Positions 53,765 to 63,508 are shown, numbered from the stretch's first letter. The stretch: 64,000 nucleotides of DNA from Sulfurospirillum_A sp029027265 (GCA_029027265.1 CP093061.1:248001-312000), one strand, 5' to 3'. Notes: generated by a model from the sequence alone, not told the origin. Made by a program: numbers and translations.

Positions 53765-54643
53765 GTGAGAGAAATAGCCATACTTGGTCCCACCGCATCT
53801 GGTAAAACAACTCTAAGTATAGATCTAGCTCACAAACTAAACGCAAATATACTCTCACTTGATTCTCTAAGCATCTACAAAGAGATAAACATAGCTTCAG
53901 CAAAGCCTACATGTAAAGAAATGCAAGGCATTAAACACTTTGGGATAAACTCTCTTCAAGTTAATGATGATTTTAATGTTATTGTTTTTTTTGAACTCTA
54001 CAAAGAGGCAAAAAAACTAAGTGAAAAAGAGGGTAAAAATCTAATCATTGTTGGTGGAACTGGATTTTATTTAAAGTCTATGATAGATGGCATTAGTTAT
54101 AAACCCCAAATTAGCAAAGAGACTAAACTAAAAGTTGCAAACTCTTTAACAAATGGCTATGCACTCATGAGTGAATTTGATGAACTGTACGCAAGTGCTA
54201 TTAGCAAAAATGACACTTACCGCATAGAAAAATGGCTTGAGATTTACTTTCAAACAGGAGTAATACCAAGTCAATTTTTTGAACAAAACAAAAGAGAACC
54301 CATAATAAAAAACTTGGAACTTTTTGAGATAGTCATAGACAAAGAGATACTAAAAGAGAGAATTAACCTTAGAACTCAAATCATGTTAAATGATGGACTT
54401 ATAGACGAAATCTTCTTTCTTGAAAACAAATACACAAGAGCACCAAATCCAATGAAATCTATAGGCATAATAGAAACACTCAGTTTCTTAGATGGGGATT
54501 TAAATAAAAATGAGCTCAAAGAAAAAATCATAACAAACACAGCAAGACTAGCAAAAAGACAAAAAACTTTTAATAGTTCTCAATTTAAAGAACACTTTAG
54601 AGGTAGTACTAAAGAGATAAAAAAGTTCACAATTGGGGGCTGA
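53765..54643 (+). CDS. miaA: tRNA dimethylallyltransferase
   Basis: 292 aa from a GTG at 53765. P-loop GPTASGKTT (6-14), SLDSLSIYKEINIASAKPT and VGGTGFYLKSMIDG are the substrate-binding hallmarks. It prenylates A37 of tRNAs reading UNN codons. Slightly shorter than the E. coli enzyme, but the C-terminus (TARLAKRQKTF) is intact. It is the last core gene before the accessory right end. Confidence 0.94.
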   Translation: MREIAILGPTASGKTTLSIDLAHKLNANILSLDSLSIYKEINIASAKPTCKEMQGIKHFGINSLQVNDDFNVIVFFELYKEAKKLSEKEGKNLIIVGGTGFYLKSMIDGISYKPQISKETKLKVANSLTNGYALMSEFDELYASAISKNDTYRIEKWLEIYFQTGVIPSQFFEQNKREPIIKNLELFEIVIDKEILKERINLRTQIMLNDGLIDEIFFLENKYTRAPNPMKSIGIIETLSFLDGDLNKNELKEKIITNTARLAKRQKTFNSSQFKEHFRGSTKEIKKFTIGG

Positions 54644-54647
54644 CCCC
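54636..54647. repeat. GGGGCTGACCCC mini-hairpin next to miaA
   Basis: Reverse complement of the 12-mer at 4871-4882. It overlaps the miaA stop region and may serve as a weak terminator. Confidence 0.35.
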
Positions 54648-54667
54648 TTGGCTCTTGGCTACATAAA

Positions 54668-54985
54668 TCAAAGCTCATAGTCTCGTTCTACTTTTGCTAT
54701 TCTAATCTTATATTGTTTATACCAAAGTTCTTTACCAAGTTTTTGAGCTTTTTGATGTTCTAAATTAGCTTTCCAGTTTATTATTGATTTTTCATCTTTC
54801 CAATATGAAACTGTAATTCCTAATTCTTCTCTTGCTGATTCAAATCCCAAGAATCCATCTTGTTGTGAAACTAGCTTAACCATTCTATCTGATATTTTAT
54901 TGTAACCTTTATCTGCATCAATTTTTTGTGATGTAAATATTACGGCATAATATGGCGGTTTTGGTGTATCTATTATTGTTGACAT
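54668..54985 (-). CDS. Antibiotic-biosynthesis-monooxygenase-domain protein
   Basis: A 105-aa ABM fold: YAVIFTSQKIDADKGYNKIS, QQDGFLGFESAREELGITVS and YWKDEKSIINWKANLEHQKA. It belongs to the subgroup with a W/H-rich centre found with stress or haem-related genes. The reaction is unknown. A 77-bp gap to vapC holds nothing clear. Confidence 0.82.
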   Translation of the reverse strand: MSTIIDTPKPPYYAVIFTSQKIDADKGYNKISDRMVKLVSQQDGFLGFESAREELGITVSYWKDEKSIINWKANLEHQKAQKLGKELWYKQYKIRIAKVERDYEL

Positions 54986-55062
54986 TTTAATTTTCCTTTA
55001 TGTATAACCTTTGTCATGAACGATATTTTTTCCATATGGAAAATATTAGTTCCTCGAACTTG

Positions 55063-55461
55063 TTATAATTTTGGTTCAAGTTCTAGGTTTTGTACTCTAT
55101 CGAAATGCTTAATATTATTGCTAATTAAAGTACAATCGTTTTCAATAGCTATACTAGCAATCATTAAGTCCATATCAGCAATTATATTACCATTTTTTTT
55201 TAATCTTGCTTTCTCTTTTGCAAAAATCAAACTTGATATTTGAGTAAATTCCAATACTTTGAAACTATCTAAAAAAGGCTCAATTACTTTTAAATTTTGA
55301 GTTATTTTAGAAGAGTTATAAGCACCATAAATTAATTCCGTATAATTTATTCTTGAAATAAACAAATTATCTATTGGAATTTGTGAGAGTCTTTCAACAA
55401 CTTCTTTTTTTCCTTTTAAAAAGTATATTAATATGTCACTGTCAATTAAATATTTTTTCAT
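55063..55461 (-). CDS. vapC: VapC-type PIN-domain toxin
   Basis: 132 aa with the PIN acidic residues: the N-terminal LIDSDILIYF Asp, Glu in INYTELIYG and the Asp pair in NIIADMDLMIASIA, then LISNNIKHFDRV. PIN toxins cleave tRNA or rRNA. The start touches the antitoxin stop (1-nt overlap). Confidence 0.88.
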   Translation of the reverse strand: MKKYLIDSDILIYFLKGKKEVVERLSQIPIDNLFISRINYTELIYGAYNSSKITQNLKVIEPFLDSFKVLEFTQISSLIFAKEKARLKKNGNIIADMDLMIASIAIENDCTLISNNIKHFDRVQNLELEPKL

Positions 55462-55709
55462 TAAAGATCTAACTCAAAGTCTTTAGAATTTTTATCATCT
55501 GCAATACTTTGTAACATATTGTCAGCATCATTACTTTTTAGTTTACCTGCAAACTGCAATAATTGATTTTGTTTTAAATGATTTTGTTTTGAAAAAAAGC
55601 TTATGGCTTTTTCTATAACTTCTGTTTTTGTTGCATGAAGTTCTTCTGTTAATTGATTAAGTGTAACAATGACACTTTCTTCCAAGCGTAGATTTACTGC
55701 TCTTTTCAT
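55461..55709 (-). CDS. vapB: VapB-like ribbon-helix-helix antitoxin
   Basis: 82 aa. The N-terminal RHH reads KRAVNLRLEESVIVTLNQLT and ATKTEVIEKAISFF; the C-tail binds the toxin. It directly precedes the PIN toxin and is expected to repress its own promoter. Confidence 0.8.
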   Translation of the reverse strand: MKRAVNLRLEESVIVTLNQLTEELHATKTEVIEKAISFFSKQNHLKQNQLLQFAGKLKSNDADNMLQSIADDKNSKDFELDL

Positions 55710-55804
55710 GACGACTCCTTTATCTTTACATATTATACATTATAAATATGTTTTTGTAAAGATGAGAAATCTCAAGCGTTTATATTATTGGCTACTATAC
55801 TTTA

Positions 55805-56089
55805 TTATCCTGCTCGTCTATCTACAAGTCTCCCAGTTATAAATTTATGAAGTACACTTGACATAAGTGTTTGGTAAGGAAGACCTTCTTCAACAGCATA
55901 AGTTTTAATATCTTCTAAATCTTTAGATGACATACGGAGGTTCACTCTTTTGTCTTTTTTGAGTGTATTTCTTGCAATAGTTTGATGAAAACTCATTTCA
56001 TCTTTTAGATTTTCTACCGAATTCCATTCATTGGACTCAAGAGAATCTAAAAGTTCTACTTCTTCATCACTTAAATTAAACTGTTTCAT
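55805..56089 (-). CDS. BrnA/CopG-like antitoxin
   Basis: 94 aa with a C-terminal RHH segment (RVNLRMSSKDLEDIKTYAVE and EGLPYQTLMSSVLHKFITGR), as in the BrnA/CopG group. The ATG overlaps the toxin gene stop by 4 nt. The toxin-first order supports a BrnTA-like assignment. Confidence 0.78.
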   Translation of the reverse strand: MKQFNLSDEEVELLDSLESNEWNSVENLKDEMSFHQTIARNTLKKDKRVNLRMSSKDLEDIKTYAVEEGLPYQTLMSSVLHKFITGRLVDRRAG

Positions 56090-56364
56090 TTTGGAGCTCC
56101 TAAATATTGTCTAGCTAATTTACGACTTGGAATAATAGTTTCTAAAAATCTTTCGTTATCGTTTTCAAAAAAAGGTACTGTTATTACATAATTTTCTATT
56201 TTTACAATTAAAATCTTTTGATGAGCAAATTTTTCTTTATTTGGATGTTTAACTATATTAAGTAAATCACCACTTCCAATATGTGCAACAATTTGCTCAA
56301 AACTAAAGTTACGTTCTTTTTTCAAAAGAAGATTCTTTTCTTTATTCCAATTATATGTAATCAT
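56086..56364 (-). CDS. BrnT-like toxin
   Basis: 92 aa of RelE-like size: ITYNWNKEKNLLLKKERNFS at the start, FEQIVAHIGSGDLLNIVKHP and a central strand ILIVKIENYVITVPFFENDN, ending IPSRKLARQYLG. BrnT toxins are mRNA endonucleases; the match is by pattern and gene order. Confidence 0.72.
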   Translation of the reverse strand: MITYNWNKEKNLLLKKERNFSFEQIVAHIGSGDLLNIVKHPNKEKFAHQKILIVKIENYVITVPFFENDNERFLETIIPSRKLARQYLGAPK

Positions 56365-56413
56365 TTAAAATTGTAGCACTTTGTGTGCCTTTTGTCAATT
56401 AATTTGGATGAGA

Positions 56414-56574
56414 GGATAACGGCGAATCTGAGCTTCATTAATGTGTATGTCGGAAAATTCGCTTACGATTTTCTGAGATAGACCTTGATATGAGACTCCT
56501 GCCATTTATTGTATGTAGCGAAGCGGAATACGACAAATGGGTGGCTTGTTTAGAGCTCACGATGACCGTTAAAT
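56414..56574 (+). repeat. attC-like long imperfect palindrome
   Basis: Outer boxes TAACGG (56417) and CCGTTA (56566) pair; inner boxes TGAGCT (56429) and AGCTCA (56554) pair; both spacers are 6 nt. The 3' box GTTAAAT fits GTTRRRY. The arms keep partial complementarity inward (TGTCGGAAAATTCGCTT against TGTCGTATTCCGCTTCG). This is integron attC (59-be) geometry, and toxin-antitoxin genes flank it. No integrase is in the window and the flanking genes run opposite to the site. Confidence 0.4.
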
Positions 56575-56678
56575 GTTCTTCTTTTTATATAAAAATATAT
56601 TGAACCTAAAAGAGGACTTCCCAATAAAGTTAATGCTAAATATAAATTCAATGGTGCTAAAGCACCAATTTCTCCATT
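56550..56678 (-). pseudogene. C-terminal fragment of a membrane protein cut by an IS
   Basis: The minus frame reads NGEIGALAPLNLYLALTLLG, then SPLLGSIYFYIKRRTFNGHREL and a stop inside the palindrome. It has one hydrophobic segment. Its upstream part is replaced by the IS5-type element; the other side of that IS is unrelated, so sequence was lost. Confidence 0.5.
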
Positions 56679-57593
56679 AGACTTCTTGCGAAACTCAAAA
56701 GTAGGTACAAAAAATGCTTAAAAGTTTATATGAGTAAATACAAACAACTACAAAAGAAACCACGAAAGAATTTTAAACGACTTATTGGTGTAAATGAAAA
56801 TACTTTTAATGAGATGATTGCGATTTTCATAGCATATGAAAAAGAGAGAACTAAAAATCATGGAGTTGGAGGAAGAAAAAGTTTATCACCAGAAGATAAA
56901 GTACTTTTGATGTTAAGTTATTATAGAGAGTACAGAACCTTAGAGCATATAGGCTTTGATTACAGCGTAAGTGAATCTACAGCTTCAAGAGTTGTACGAG
57001 AAGTTGAAGATATTTTAATTAAGTCAGGTAAATTTTCACTACCAAGTAAACGAGCTTTATATGGAGATAATATTGATTTGGAGTTTATCGTTATTGATGC
57101 TACTGAGTCCCCAATACAGCGACCAAAAAAAAGCAAAGAGAGTACTATTCAGGGAAAAAACGAAACCACACATTAAAGGGTCAAATAGTTATTGATAAAG
57201 ATGAAAGGATTATTTGTGCTCACACCTGTAAAGGTACTACACATGATTTCAAACTTTTTAAACAAAGTAATCTTTCTGTAAAATCTGAGACTTGTATCTA
57301 TGTAGATTTAGGTTACCTTGGAATTAAAAAGCAACATGTCAATATTCAAATACCATACAAATCATCAAAGTTATATCCATTAACCAATACACAAAAAACT
57401 CAAAATAAAATAGAAGCATCAGCTCGTATTTGTATTGAGCATGTCAATGCTAAATTAAAAACTTTTCAAATCCTTACGCAAAAATATCGTAACCGTAGAA
57501 AGCGCTTCAATCTCCGCTTTAATTTGATATGTGGATTAGTGAATTTTGACCGTGGTTTTAATGTTTGTTCAAAATGAGTTTTGCAAGAAGTCT
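56679..57593 (+). mobile_element. Second IS5-family type (copy D), 915 bp
   Basis: Inverted repeats AGACTTCTTGCGAAACTC and GAGTTTTGCAAGAAGTCT. Related to, but clearly different from, copies A-C. The flanks are ATT on the left and AAT on the right: no duplication, which together with unrelated flanking genes suggests an IS-linked deletion. Confidence 0.88.
56730..57577 (+). CDS. IS5-family transposase by -1 frameshift (copy D)
   Basis: The first frame (148 aa) ends after VIDATESPIQRPKKSKE; the second runs to 57577 with IYVDLGYLGIKKQHV and ARICIEHVNAKLKTFQ. A -1 slip on GGGAAAAAACG (about 57155-57165) joins them as GKKRNHTLKGQIVID. The DDE residues are all present, so it is probably functional. 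Confidence 0.85.
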
Positions 57594-57712
57594 AATGTTC
57601 TAAAAAATCTTTCAATTACAATATTATCTATACTTCTACCTTTACCATTCATAGATATTTTAATATCATATTTTTTAAGTAACTTAGTATGTTCATAACT
57701 AGTGTATTGGCT
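57594..57712 (-). pseudogene. IS3-family transposase scrap
   Basis: The minus frame reads QYTSYEHTKLLKKYDIKISM and NGKGRSIDNIVIERFFRTL. This is the catalytic-Glu region of IS3 OrfB (MSGKGxxxDNxxxERFFRTLK). Truncated on both sides by IS D and the IS1182-like element. Confidence 0.85.
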
Positions 57713-57717
57713 CCCTT

Positions 57718-59507
57718 GAGACTGTGAAATAACTAAATAACAGTCTCATAAATTATAAAAATAACAACATAAACATCATAACATTAACCATCTTTAAACT
57801 CCTAAAACTGTATAATACACTAAGAATAGTTCGTAATATAGGGATTTAAAGAGGTATTTATGAGTGATAAATATAAAGAGGGATTAAACCGTAATCAACA
57901 ACTACTTTTTCCTCCAAGTCTTGATGAGTATGTAGATGAGAATAACCCAGTAAGAGCAATAGATGATTATGTGTCACTCTTAGATTTAAAAAGATTAGGT
58001 TTTAACGATACATCTAACTCTCTATCTGGTCAAAAATCTTATGCACCTGAGTTACTATTAAAAATATATATCTATGGTTATTTCAATAAAATACGAAGTT
58101 CTCGTAATCTTGAAAAAGAAAATGCAAGAAACGTAGAATTAATGTGGCTAACATTAGGACTTAAACCAACCTATAAAACAATAGCAGACTTCAGAAAAGA
58201 TAATCCTAAAGCTCTTAAACAAGTGTTTAAAGAGTTTATACTTTTATGCAAAGGCATAGGACTTATTGGAGGAGAAATAGTAGGACTAGATGGAGCATTT
58301 TTAAGAGCTAATGCATCTAAAAATACTCTTATAATGAAAAGAACTGTAGATGAATCTATCAAAAAAGCAGAGTCATCTATACAAGAGTATTTGACTACTT
58401 TAGAATATAGTGATGAAGAAACAACTACAAATAAACTTTCTAAAAATCTTCCTCGTAATTTAGAAAAACTCTTAAAAAAAAGCAAAATCTCAATCTGATT
58501 TAGCACTTCTTAAAAGTTTCAATAAAACTCAGTACAATCGTACTGACCCAGATGCAAGCATAATGAGTAAACCTGCTCATAATTTAATGGCTTATAATTC
58601 ACAGATATGCGTAGACGATAAGTATAAGTTTATAGTAGCTACTGATGTTACATCATCAGGCTCAGATAAACAAGAGCTTCATAAGATGGCTTTACAAACT
58701 AAAGAAGTTATAGATAATCCAGATCTAATAATAACAGCAGATAAAGGCTATTCTTCAGCAGTTGAGATTACTGGGTGCCCTTGGGGTAAAAAATGTATTG
58801 ATGATGGTATCAATACAGTAGTACCTCTAGTAAGAATAGGTCAAGAACTAAAAAACAAAGGTAAGTTCACTAAAGATATGTTTATCTACGATAAAAACAA
58901 AGATGCTTATGTATGCCCTAACAATAAACTAATATCAAGAACTTCATATTTAAATCAATCATATGCTCGTACTATGTACTTGTATAGAAGTTCTCAAACT
59001 GACTGTAATGCCTGCCCAATCAAAGATAAATGTTTAGGTGAAAAGACTAAAACTAAACAGACTCAAAGATGGGAACATCAAGAGCTACTTGACAACTATA
59101 ATGCCAATATGCAAACTGATAAATCAAAAGCAATAATTAAAAAACGAAGTTCTATAGTTGAACATCCATTTGGAACAATCAAAAGAAGTTTGGGCTGGGA
59201 TCACTTCTTGGTAAGAAGTAAAAAGAAAGTAGCTGGTGAAAATGCTCTTATCATGTTTACCTATAATTTTAAACGCTTACTTAATCTGATAGGGATAACT
59301 CTGTTTAGAAAACTGATGATAGCCATTCAAGATGGAGACCTGAGCAGTATAAGAGAAGAGATAGCTCTTTATATCGCTAGTTTTAGGCTTTATATGGCTA
59401 AAATTATTTCAAATATATTTATGGTACAATTTAGGCAAAGTAATTGCCTATAATTGAGTAGGACTTAGAAAATTATGAGTTATGGGGTTTGATTATTTCA
59501 CAGTCTC
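57718..59507 (+). mobile_element. IS1182-family element, 1790 bp
   Basis: 15-bp perfect inverted repeats GAGACTGTGAAATAA / TTATTTCACAGTCTC. No target duplication is evident. The transposase is interrupted by an A-run frameshift and carries a 21-nt GC-rich insert. Confidence 0.87.
57860..59453 (+). pseudogene. IS1182-family transposase, frameshifted at an A8 run
   Basis: The first frame (57860-58498: LFPPSLDEYVDENNPVRAID, LLLKIYIYGYFNKIRSSRNL, TIADFRKDNPKALKQ) and the second (58563-59453: AYNSQICVDDKYKFIVATDV, RSSIVEHPFGTIKRSLGWDH) are linked by codons readable one base out after an A8G run near 58480. Seven A's would restore the frame. At 58770-58790, seven extra codons (TGCPWGK) sit between SAVEI and KCIDDG, where relatives have none or one. 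Confidence 0.85.
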
Positions 59508-59516
59508 TCTGATTTG

Positions 59517-60266
59517 TTAGACTTTAATTGCCTTAAATCTCAATCTTACATAATCAGCTACCCAACCATTTTTTTCTGTATATATTTTTGGTTTTAGTAT
59601 TTCTCTAACTTCTTGTTTGAAATTTAACTGTTGTTCATTTGTTAAATGAGATACAATTCCATTTGCAAAAATATCTAACCAATTTGAAATATCATCTATT
59701 GATGTCGGTCTTGGTATTAATTCAATATATTCAACTTTAAATCCATTGTCTTCTAATAATTTTTTATAATCTTTATCACTTGGAAAGTACCATGGATTAT
59801 TAAAAACTCCATACTCTTGATGATTATTAAATACTTTTTGCATAGCATCTGTTAAAAATTTAATATTTCCATATCCTCCAAATTCTGCAATAAATCTTCC
59901 ATTATTTTTTAATGAAGTATTTATTTTATTGATAGCAATTTTGCTATCTTTAACCCAATGCAAAACTGCATTTGAAAAAACAGCATCAAATTCATTATTA
60001 AAATTTAATTCCGTTGCACTCATTACATAAGCTTCAATATTTTTTTCTTTTGTTTTCTTAACCATACTTTTACTTAAATCTACTGCAATAACTTTGATAT
60101 TGAATTTTTTTATTTCAACTGCTAGTGTTCCATCTCCACAACCTAAGTCTAGTATTTTTTCATTTTCTATTGGATTTAATAAATCAACAACAGGTGTTGC
60201 TAAATTTGATACGAAATCAGCATGTTTATTATATTTATCTGCATTCCAGTTATTTGTTTCTTTCAT
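59517..60266 (-). CDS. Class I SAM-dependent methyltransferase (trans-aconitate methyltransferase-like)
   Basis: 249 aa. The SAM motif I is ILDLGCGDGTLAVEI (about 38-52), with motif II VIAVDLSKSMVKK and motif IV FDAVFSNAVLHWVKD. The C-terminal half (YFPSDKDYKKLLEDNGF, RPTSIDDISNWLDIFANGI) matches the Tam-like group that methyl-esterifies small carboxylates. The true substrate is unknown. It stands alone between IS elements. Confidence 0.85.
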   Translation of the reverse strand: MKETNNWNADKYNKHADFVSNLATPVVDLLNPIENEKILDLGCGDGTLAVEIKKFNIKVIAVDLSKSMVKKTKEKNIEAYVMSATELNFNNEFDAVFSNAVLHWVKDSKIAINKINTSLKNNGRFIAEFGGYGNIKFLTDAMQKVFNNHQEYGVFNNPWYFPSDKDYKKLLEDNGFKVEYIELIPRPTSIDDISNWLDIFANGIVSHLTNEQQLNFKQEVREILKPKIYTEKNGWVADYVRLRFKAIKV

Positions 60267-60574
60267 ATTTGCCTTTCTTGTGAGTCTAGTCTAACTACTT
60301 ATTCAATGCACATTATAACACAAACACCTTTGTATTTAACAATTAACTCCCATAGAAAATGTCGCTTACGTACAGCTTAAAATACTAAAAGAAGGGTTTT
60401 GTAAAAAATATCACTAATTTGAATTAGTTTTCTTAAAACAATAGAACACTTTGTATGGTTATTTGTTAAATATTGTATTAAAAGGAGATAAAGTTACTTA
60501 AGTATCATTGTACAAAAAGATAAATTTAACATAATTATGATTGAACCAAGCTCATATTTTTGTTAATAATTTTG

Positions 60575-60600
60575 AAAAACAGACTTGCCTGTTTTTCATT
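60575..60600 (+). terminator. Intrinsic terminator, and empty spacer before it
   Basis: TGAAAAACAG / CTGTTTTTCA is a perfect 10-bp stem with a 6-nt loop and a built-in T-run. The upstream 60267-60574 spacer is AT-rich with no readable gene, so whatever it terminated is lost or non-coding. IS copy B inserted right after it. Confidence 0.6.
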
Positions 60601-60925
60601 AGACATCTTTCAAAAGTAAGAATGAAAATTGCTTAGTAAAGAATATTAGTAAATATAAAAAAATAGAGAATAAGAAACCAGAGCAATTTAAACGATTGAC
60701 AGGTGTAAAAAAAGAGACCTTTGAATTGATGGTTAAACTTTTAAAAGATTTCGAAGAGAAAAGAAAGAAGATATCAGGTCGTCCCCTAAAATTAATCTAT
60801 GCAGATCAGATTTTAATGATGCTTGAATATTTAAGAGAATATCGTACATATTATCATATAAGTGTAGATTACAGTATCAGTGAATCAAGCTGTTATAAAA
60901 TGATAAAAAGAGCAGAAGATATATT

Positions 60926-61824
60926 AGACATCTTTCAAAAGTAAGAATGAAAATTGCTTAGTAAAGAATATGAGTAAATATAAAAAAATAGAGAATAAGA
61001 AACCAGAGCAATTTAAACGATTGACAGGTGTAAAAAAAGAGACCTTTGAATTGATGGTTAAACTTTTAAAAGATTTCGAAGAGAAAAGAAAGAAGATATC
61101 AGGTCGTCCCCTAAAATTAATCTATGCAGATCAGATTTTAATGATGCTTGAATATTTAAGAGAATATCGTACATATTATCATATAAGTGTAGATTACAGT
61201 ATCAGTGAATCAAGCTGTTATAAAATGATAAAAAGAGCAGAAGATATATTGATAAACTCAAAAGTTTTTTCACTTCCAACAAAGAATAGATTGATGAATG
61301 ATATGGAGATTGAAGTTATCTTGGTTGATGCAACTGAATCACCTATTCAACGTCCAAAAAAAAGCAACAGAGATACTATTCAGGGAAAAAGAAACGACAT
61401 ACACTAAAAACACAACTAGTTGTTGATGCAAAAGAGTTAACCATTTTAGCAACTACGTGTTCAGAAGGGAAACTACATGATTTTAAGTTGTATAAAAAAA
61501 GTAAATTACCACTAAATCCAAATATACAAGTTAATGTTGATACCGGATATTTGGGAATAAAAAAGATACACAATAATACCCTTATTCCAAAGAAAAAAAG
61601 TAAGTTAAAACCATTAAGTCATGAAGATAAAAAAGATAATAAAATATTTGCATCAAAACGTATATTTGTAGAACATGTTATAGGTGTACTAAAACGATTT
61701 CGTATCATCTCAGAAACCTATCGTAATAGAAGAAAAAGATTTGGCTTACGGTTTAACTTAATTGCTGGTATTTATAATTTTGAGTTGAAATTGAAAGATA
61801 TTAAGTGACTTTTGAAAGAAGTCT
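60926..61824 (+). mobile_element. IS5-family element copy C nested in copy B
   Basis: 899 bp with the same ends as copy A and ATT duplications at 60923-60925 and 61825-61827. The two transposase frames are intact. Confidence 0.95.
60970..61808 (+). CDS. IS5-family transposase by -1 frameshift (copy C)
   Basis: Same two-frame gene as copy A: 145-aa upstream frame (60970-61407) and downstream frame to 61808, fused by a -1 slip on the A-run after CAGGG near 61380-61390. The protein sequence is identical to copy A in both frames, which points to very recent transposition. Confidence 0.9.
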
Positions 61825-62434
61825 ATTGATAAACTCAAAAGTTTTTTCACTTCCAACAAAGAATAGATTGATGAATGATATGGAGATTGAAGTTATCTTG
61901 GTTGATGCAACTGAATCACCTATTCAACGTCCAAAAAAAAGCAACAGAGATACTATTCAGGGAAAAAGAAACGACATACACTAAAAACACAACTAGTTGT
62001 TGATGCAAAAGAGTTAACCATTTTAGCAACTACGTGTTCAGAAGGGAAACTACATGATTTTAAGTTGTATAAAAAAAGTAAATTACCACTAAATCCAAAT
62101 ATACAAGTTAATGTTGATACCGGATATTTGGGAATAAAAAAGATACACAATAATACCCTTATTCCAAAGAAAAAAAGTAAGTTAAAACCATTAAGTCATG
62201 AAGATAAAAAAGATAATAAAATATTTGCATCAAAACGTATATTTGTAGAACATGTTATAGGTGTACTAAAACGATTTCGTATCATCTCAGAAACCTATCG
62301 TAATAGAAGAAAAAGATTTGGCTTACGGTTTAACTTAATTGCTGGTATTTATAATTTTGAGTTGAAATTGAAAGATATTAAGTGACTTTTGAAAGAAGTC
62401 TATTAAATTTCACATATCCAAACTCATCAATCAC

Positions 62435-63508
62435 GACTTAATAGTAAATATGGGTGCTTACTTTTCTACATTTTTTTATAATTCACTAAATAATAATCGA
62501 CTAAATTTAACTTCATACTTTTGCTAAGTCCACGATGTAAACTAATCATATTTTTCATATGAGAGAATATACCACCTTCGAGTGCATTAGTTGTATTTTG
62601 TATGTTTAGTTTTTTATGATTTTTGTATATAAATAAATAAGGTAAATTAGTTCGTAGACTTCTATATGCAACTCTTATTCTTGGATGAGTATAGTGGAGT
62701 TCTCCAGTAGTAGACGAAACACTTTTTTACCCTCAAGGGGCACCTAGTCCTCTAAAAAATCTTTATATTTTTCATACCATTCATCAAGCTTTTGAGTAAA
62801 GTTTTTCTCTGTAGTTAGTGTTAATCTTGAAACTATTCTCTTAAGATCTTTACTTGCTTCAAGTTTTGGTCGCATTGTGATATATCTTTGTATAATCTTC
62901 TTCTGATGGAAATGACACATTTGTATTGGAATATCCTTAAAGGCTTTGTATAAACCTCTTTTGCCGTCTAAAGTTGCACTTTGGATGGTATATCCTAGTA
63001 TTAGAAGCTCTTCCTTTAAATATCTATAATCCTGAACTGTTTCACTTTCAATATGCTTCCAAATAAGTATCTCTTTTGATTCAACATCTTTGAACACTAG
63101 GCTTCCAAGCTTCTCTTTTCTCTTCCCATAAAAAGTAGCATCGCATACCAAGTTTACTGCCCTTGGATTATGTGCTTTTATATCAACAATATATTCATCT
63201 CTTTGCTTCACTATCCAGCTTATTGATCTGGAATATTTTACTGAAAGTTGCATGAGTGTTTGTCGTTGTAAAAAATATTCTTCAAAGATAACTTTTTGTA
63301 GTTGTTCTGGTCTTCTTTTTGAGCTGAAAGAAGTTTTACAGTCTTTACAGAAATATCTCTTTATTCCTCTTCTTGAACCTTTGGAAATAATATTTTTAGA
63401 CTTGCAATTTATACATATTTTAGAGCTTTTTTACAATCATTTGTAAATAAACCTTTGTTTACTCATAGTTTGAAAGGTATTTTGAGCACCCGTTTTTACT
63501 ATTAAGTC
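62435..63508 (-). mobile_element. 1074-bp IS with 8-bp target duplication (zinc-ribbon, mutator-like transposase)
   Basis: Inverted ends GACTTAATAGTAAA...; TCAATCAC is duplicated exactly at 62427-62434 and 63509-63516. The family is not named with confidence; an 8-bp duplication and the D...LDGKRGL...CHFH pattern suggest an IS256/MULE-like or related DDE group. It is the better-preserved relative of 21683-22611. Confidence 0.88.
62466..63446 (-). pseudogene. Transposase of the 1074-bp IS, broken by a 20-nt insert
   Basis: The frame holds a zinc ribbon (ICINCKSKN ... YFCKDCKTSF), then VCDATFYGKRKEKLGSLVFK, ATLDGKRGLYKAFKDIPIQ and MCHFHQKKIIQRYIT. A 20-nt insert at 62727-62746 brings a TAG after KDFLED. 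The rest (KSVSSTTGELHYTHPRIRVA ... NTTNALEGGIFSHM, with the expected Glu) continues in another frame to 62466. The 5' start is unclear: the ribbon lies upstream of the first in-frame Met, behind a GTAAAAAAG tract. Confidence 0.8.

Larger units (their letters stand above)
60601..62401 (+). mobile_element. IS5-family element copy B, split by copy C
   Basis: Removing copy C and one ATT leaves exactly 899 bp, the size of copy A. Outer ATT duplications are at 60598-60600 and 62402-62404. Its transposase start codon reads ATT (ATTAGTAAATAT) where copies A and C have ATG, and copy C interrupts it after RAEDIL, so it is dead. Confidence 0.93.
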
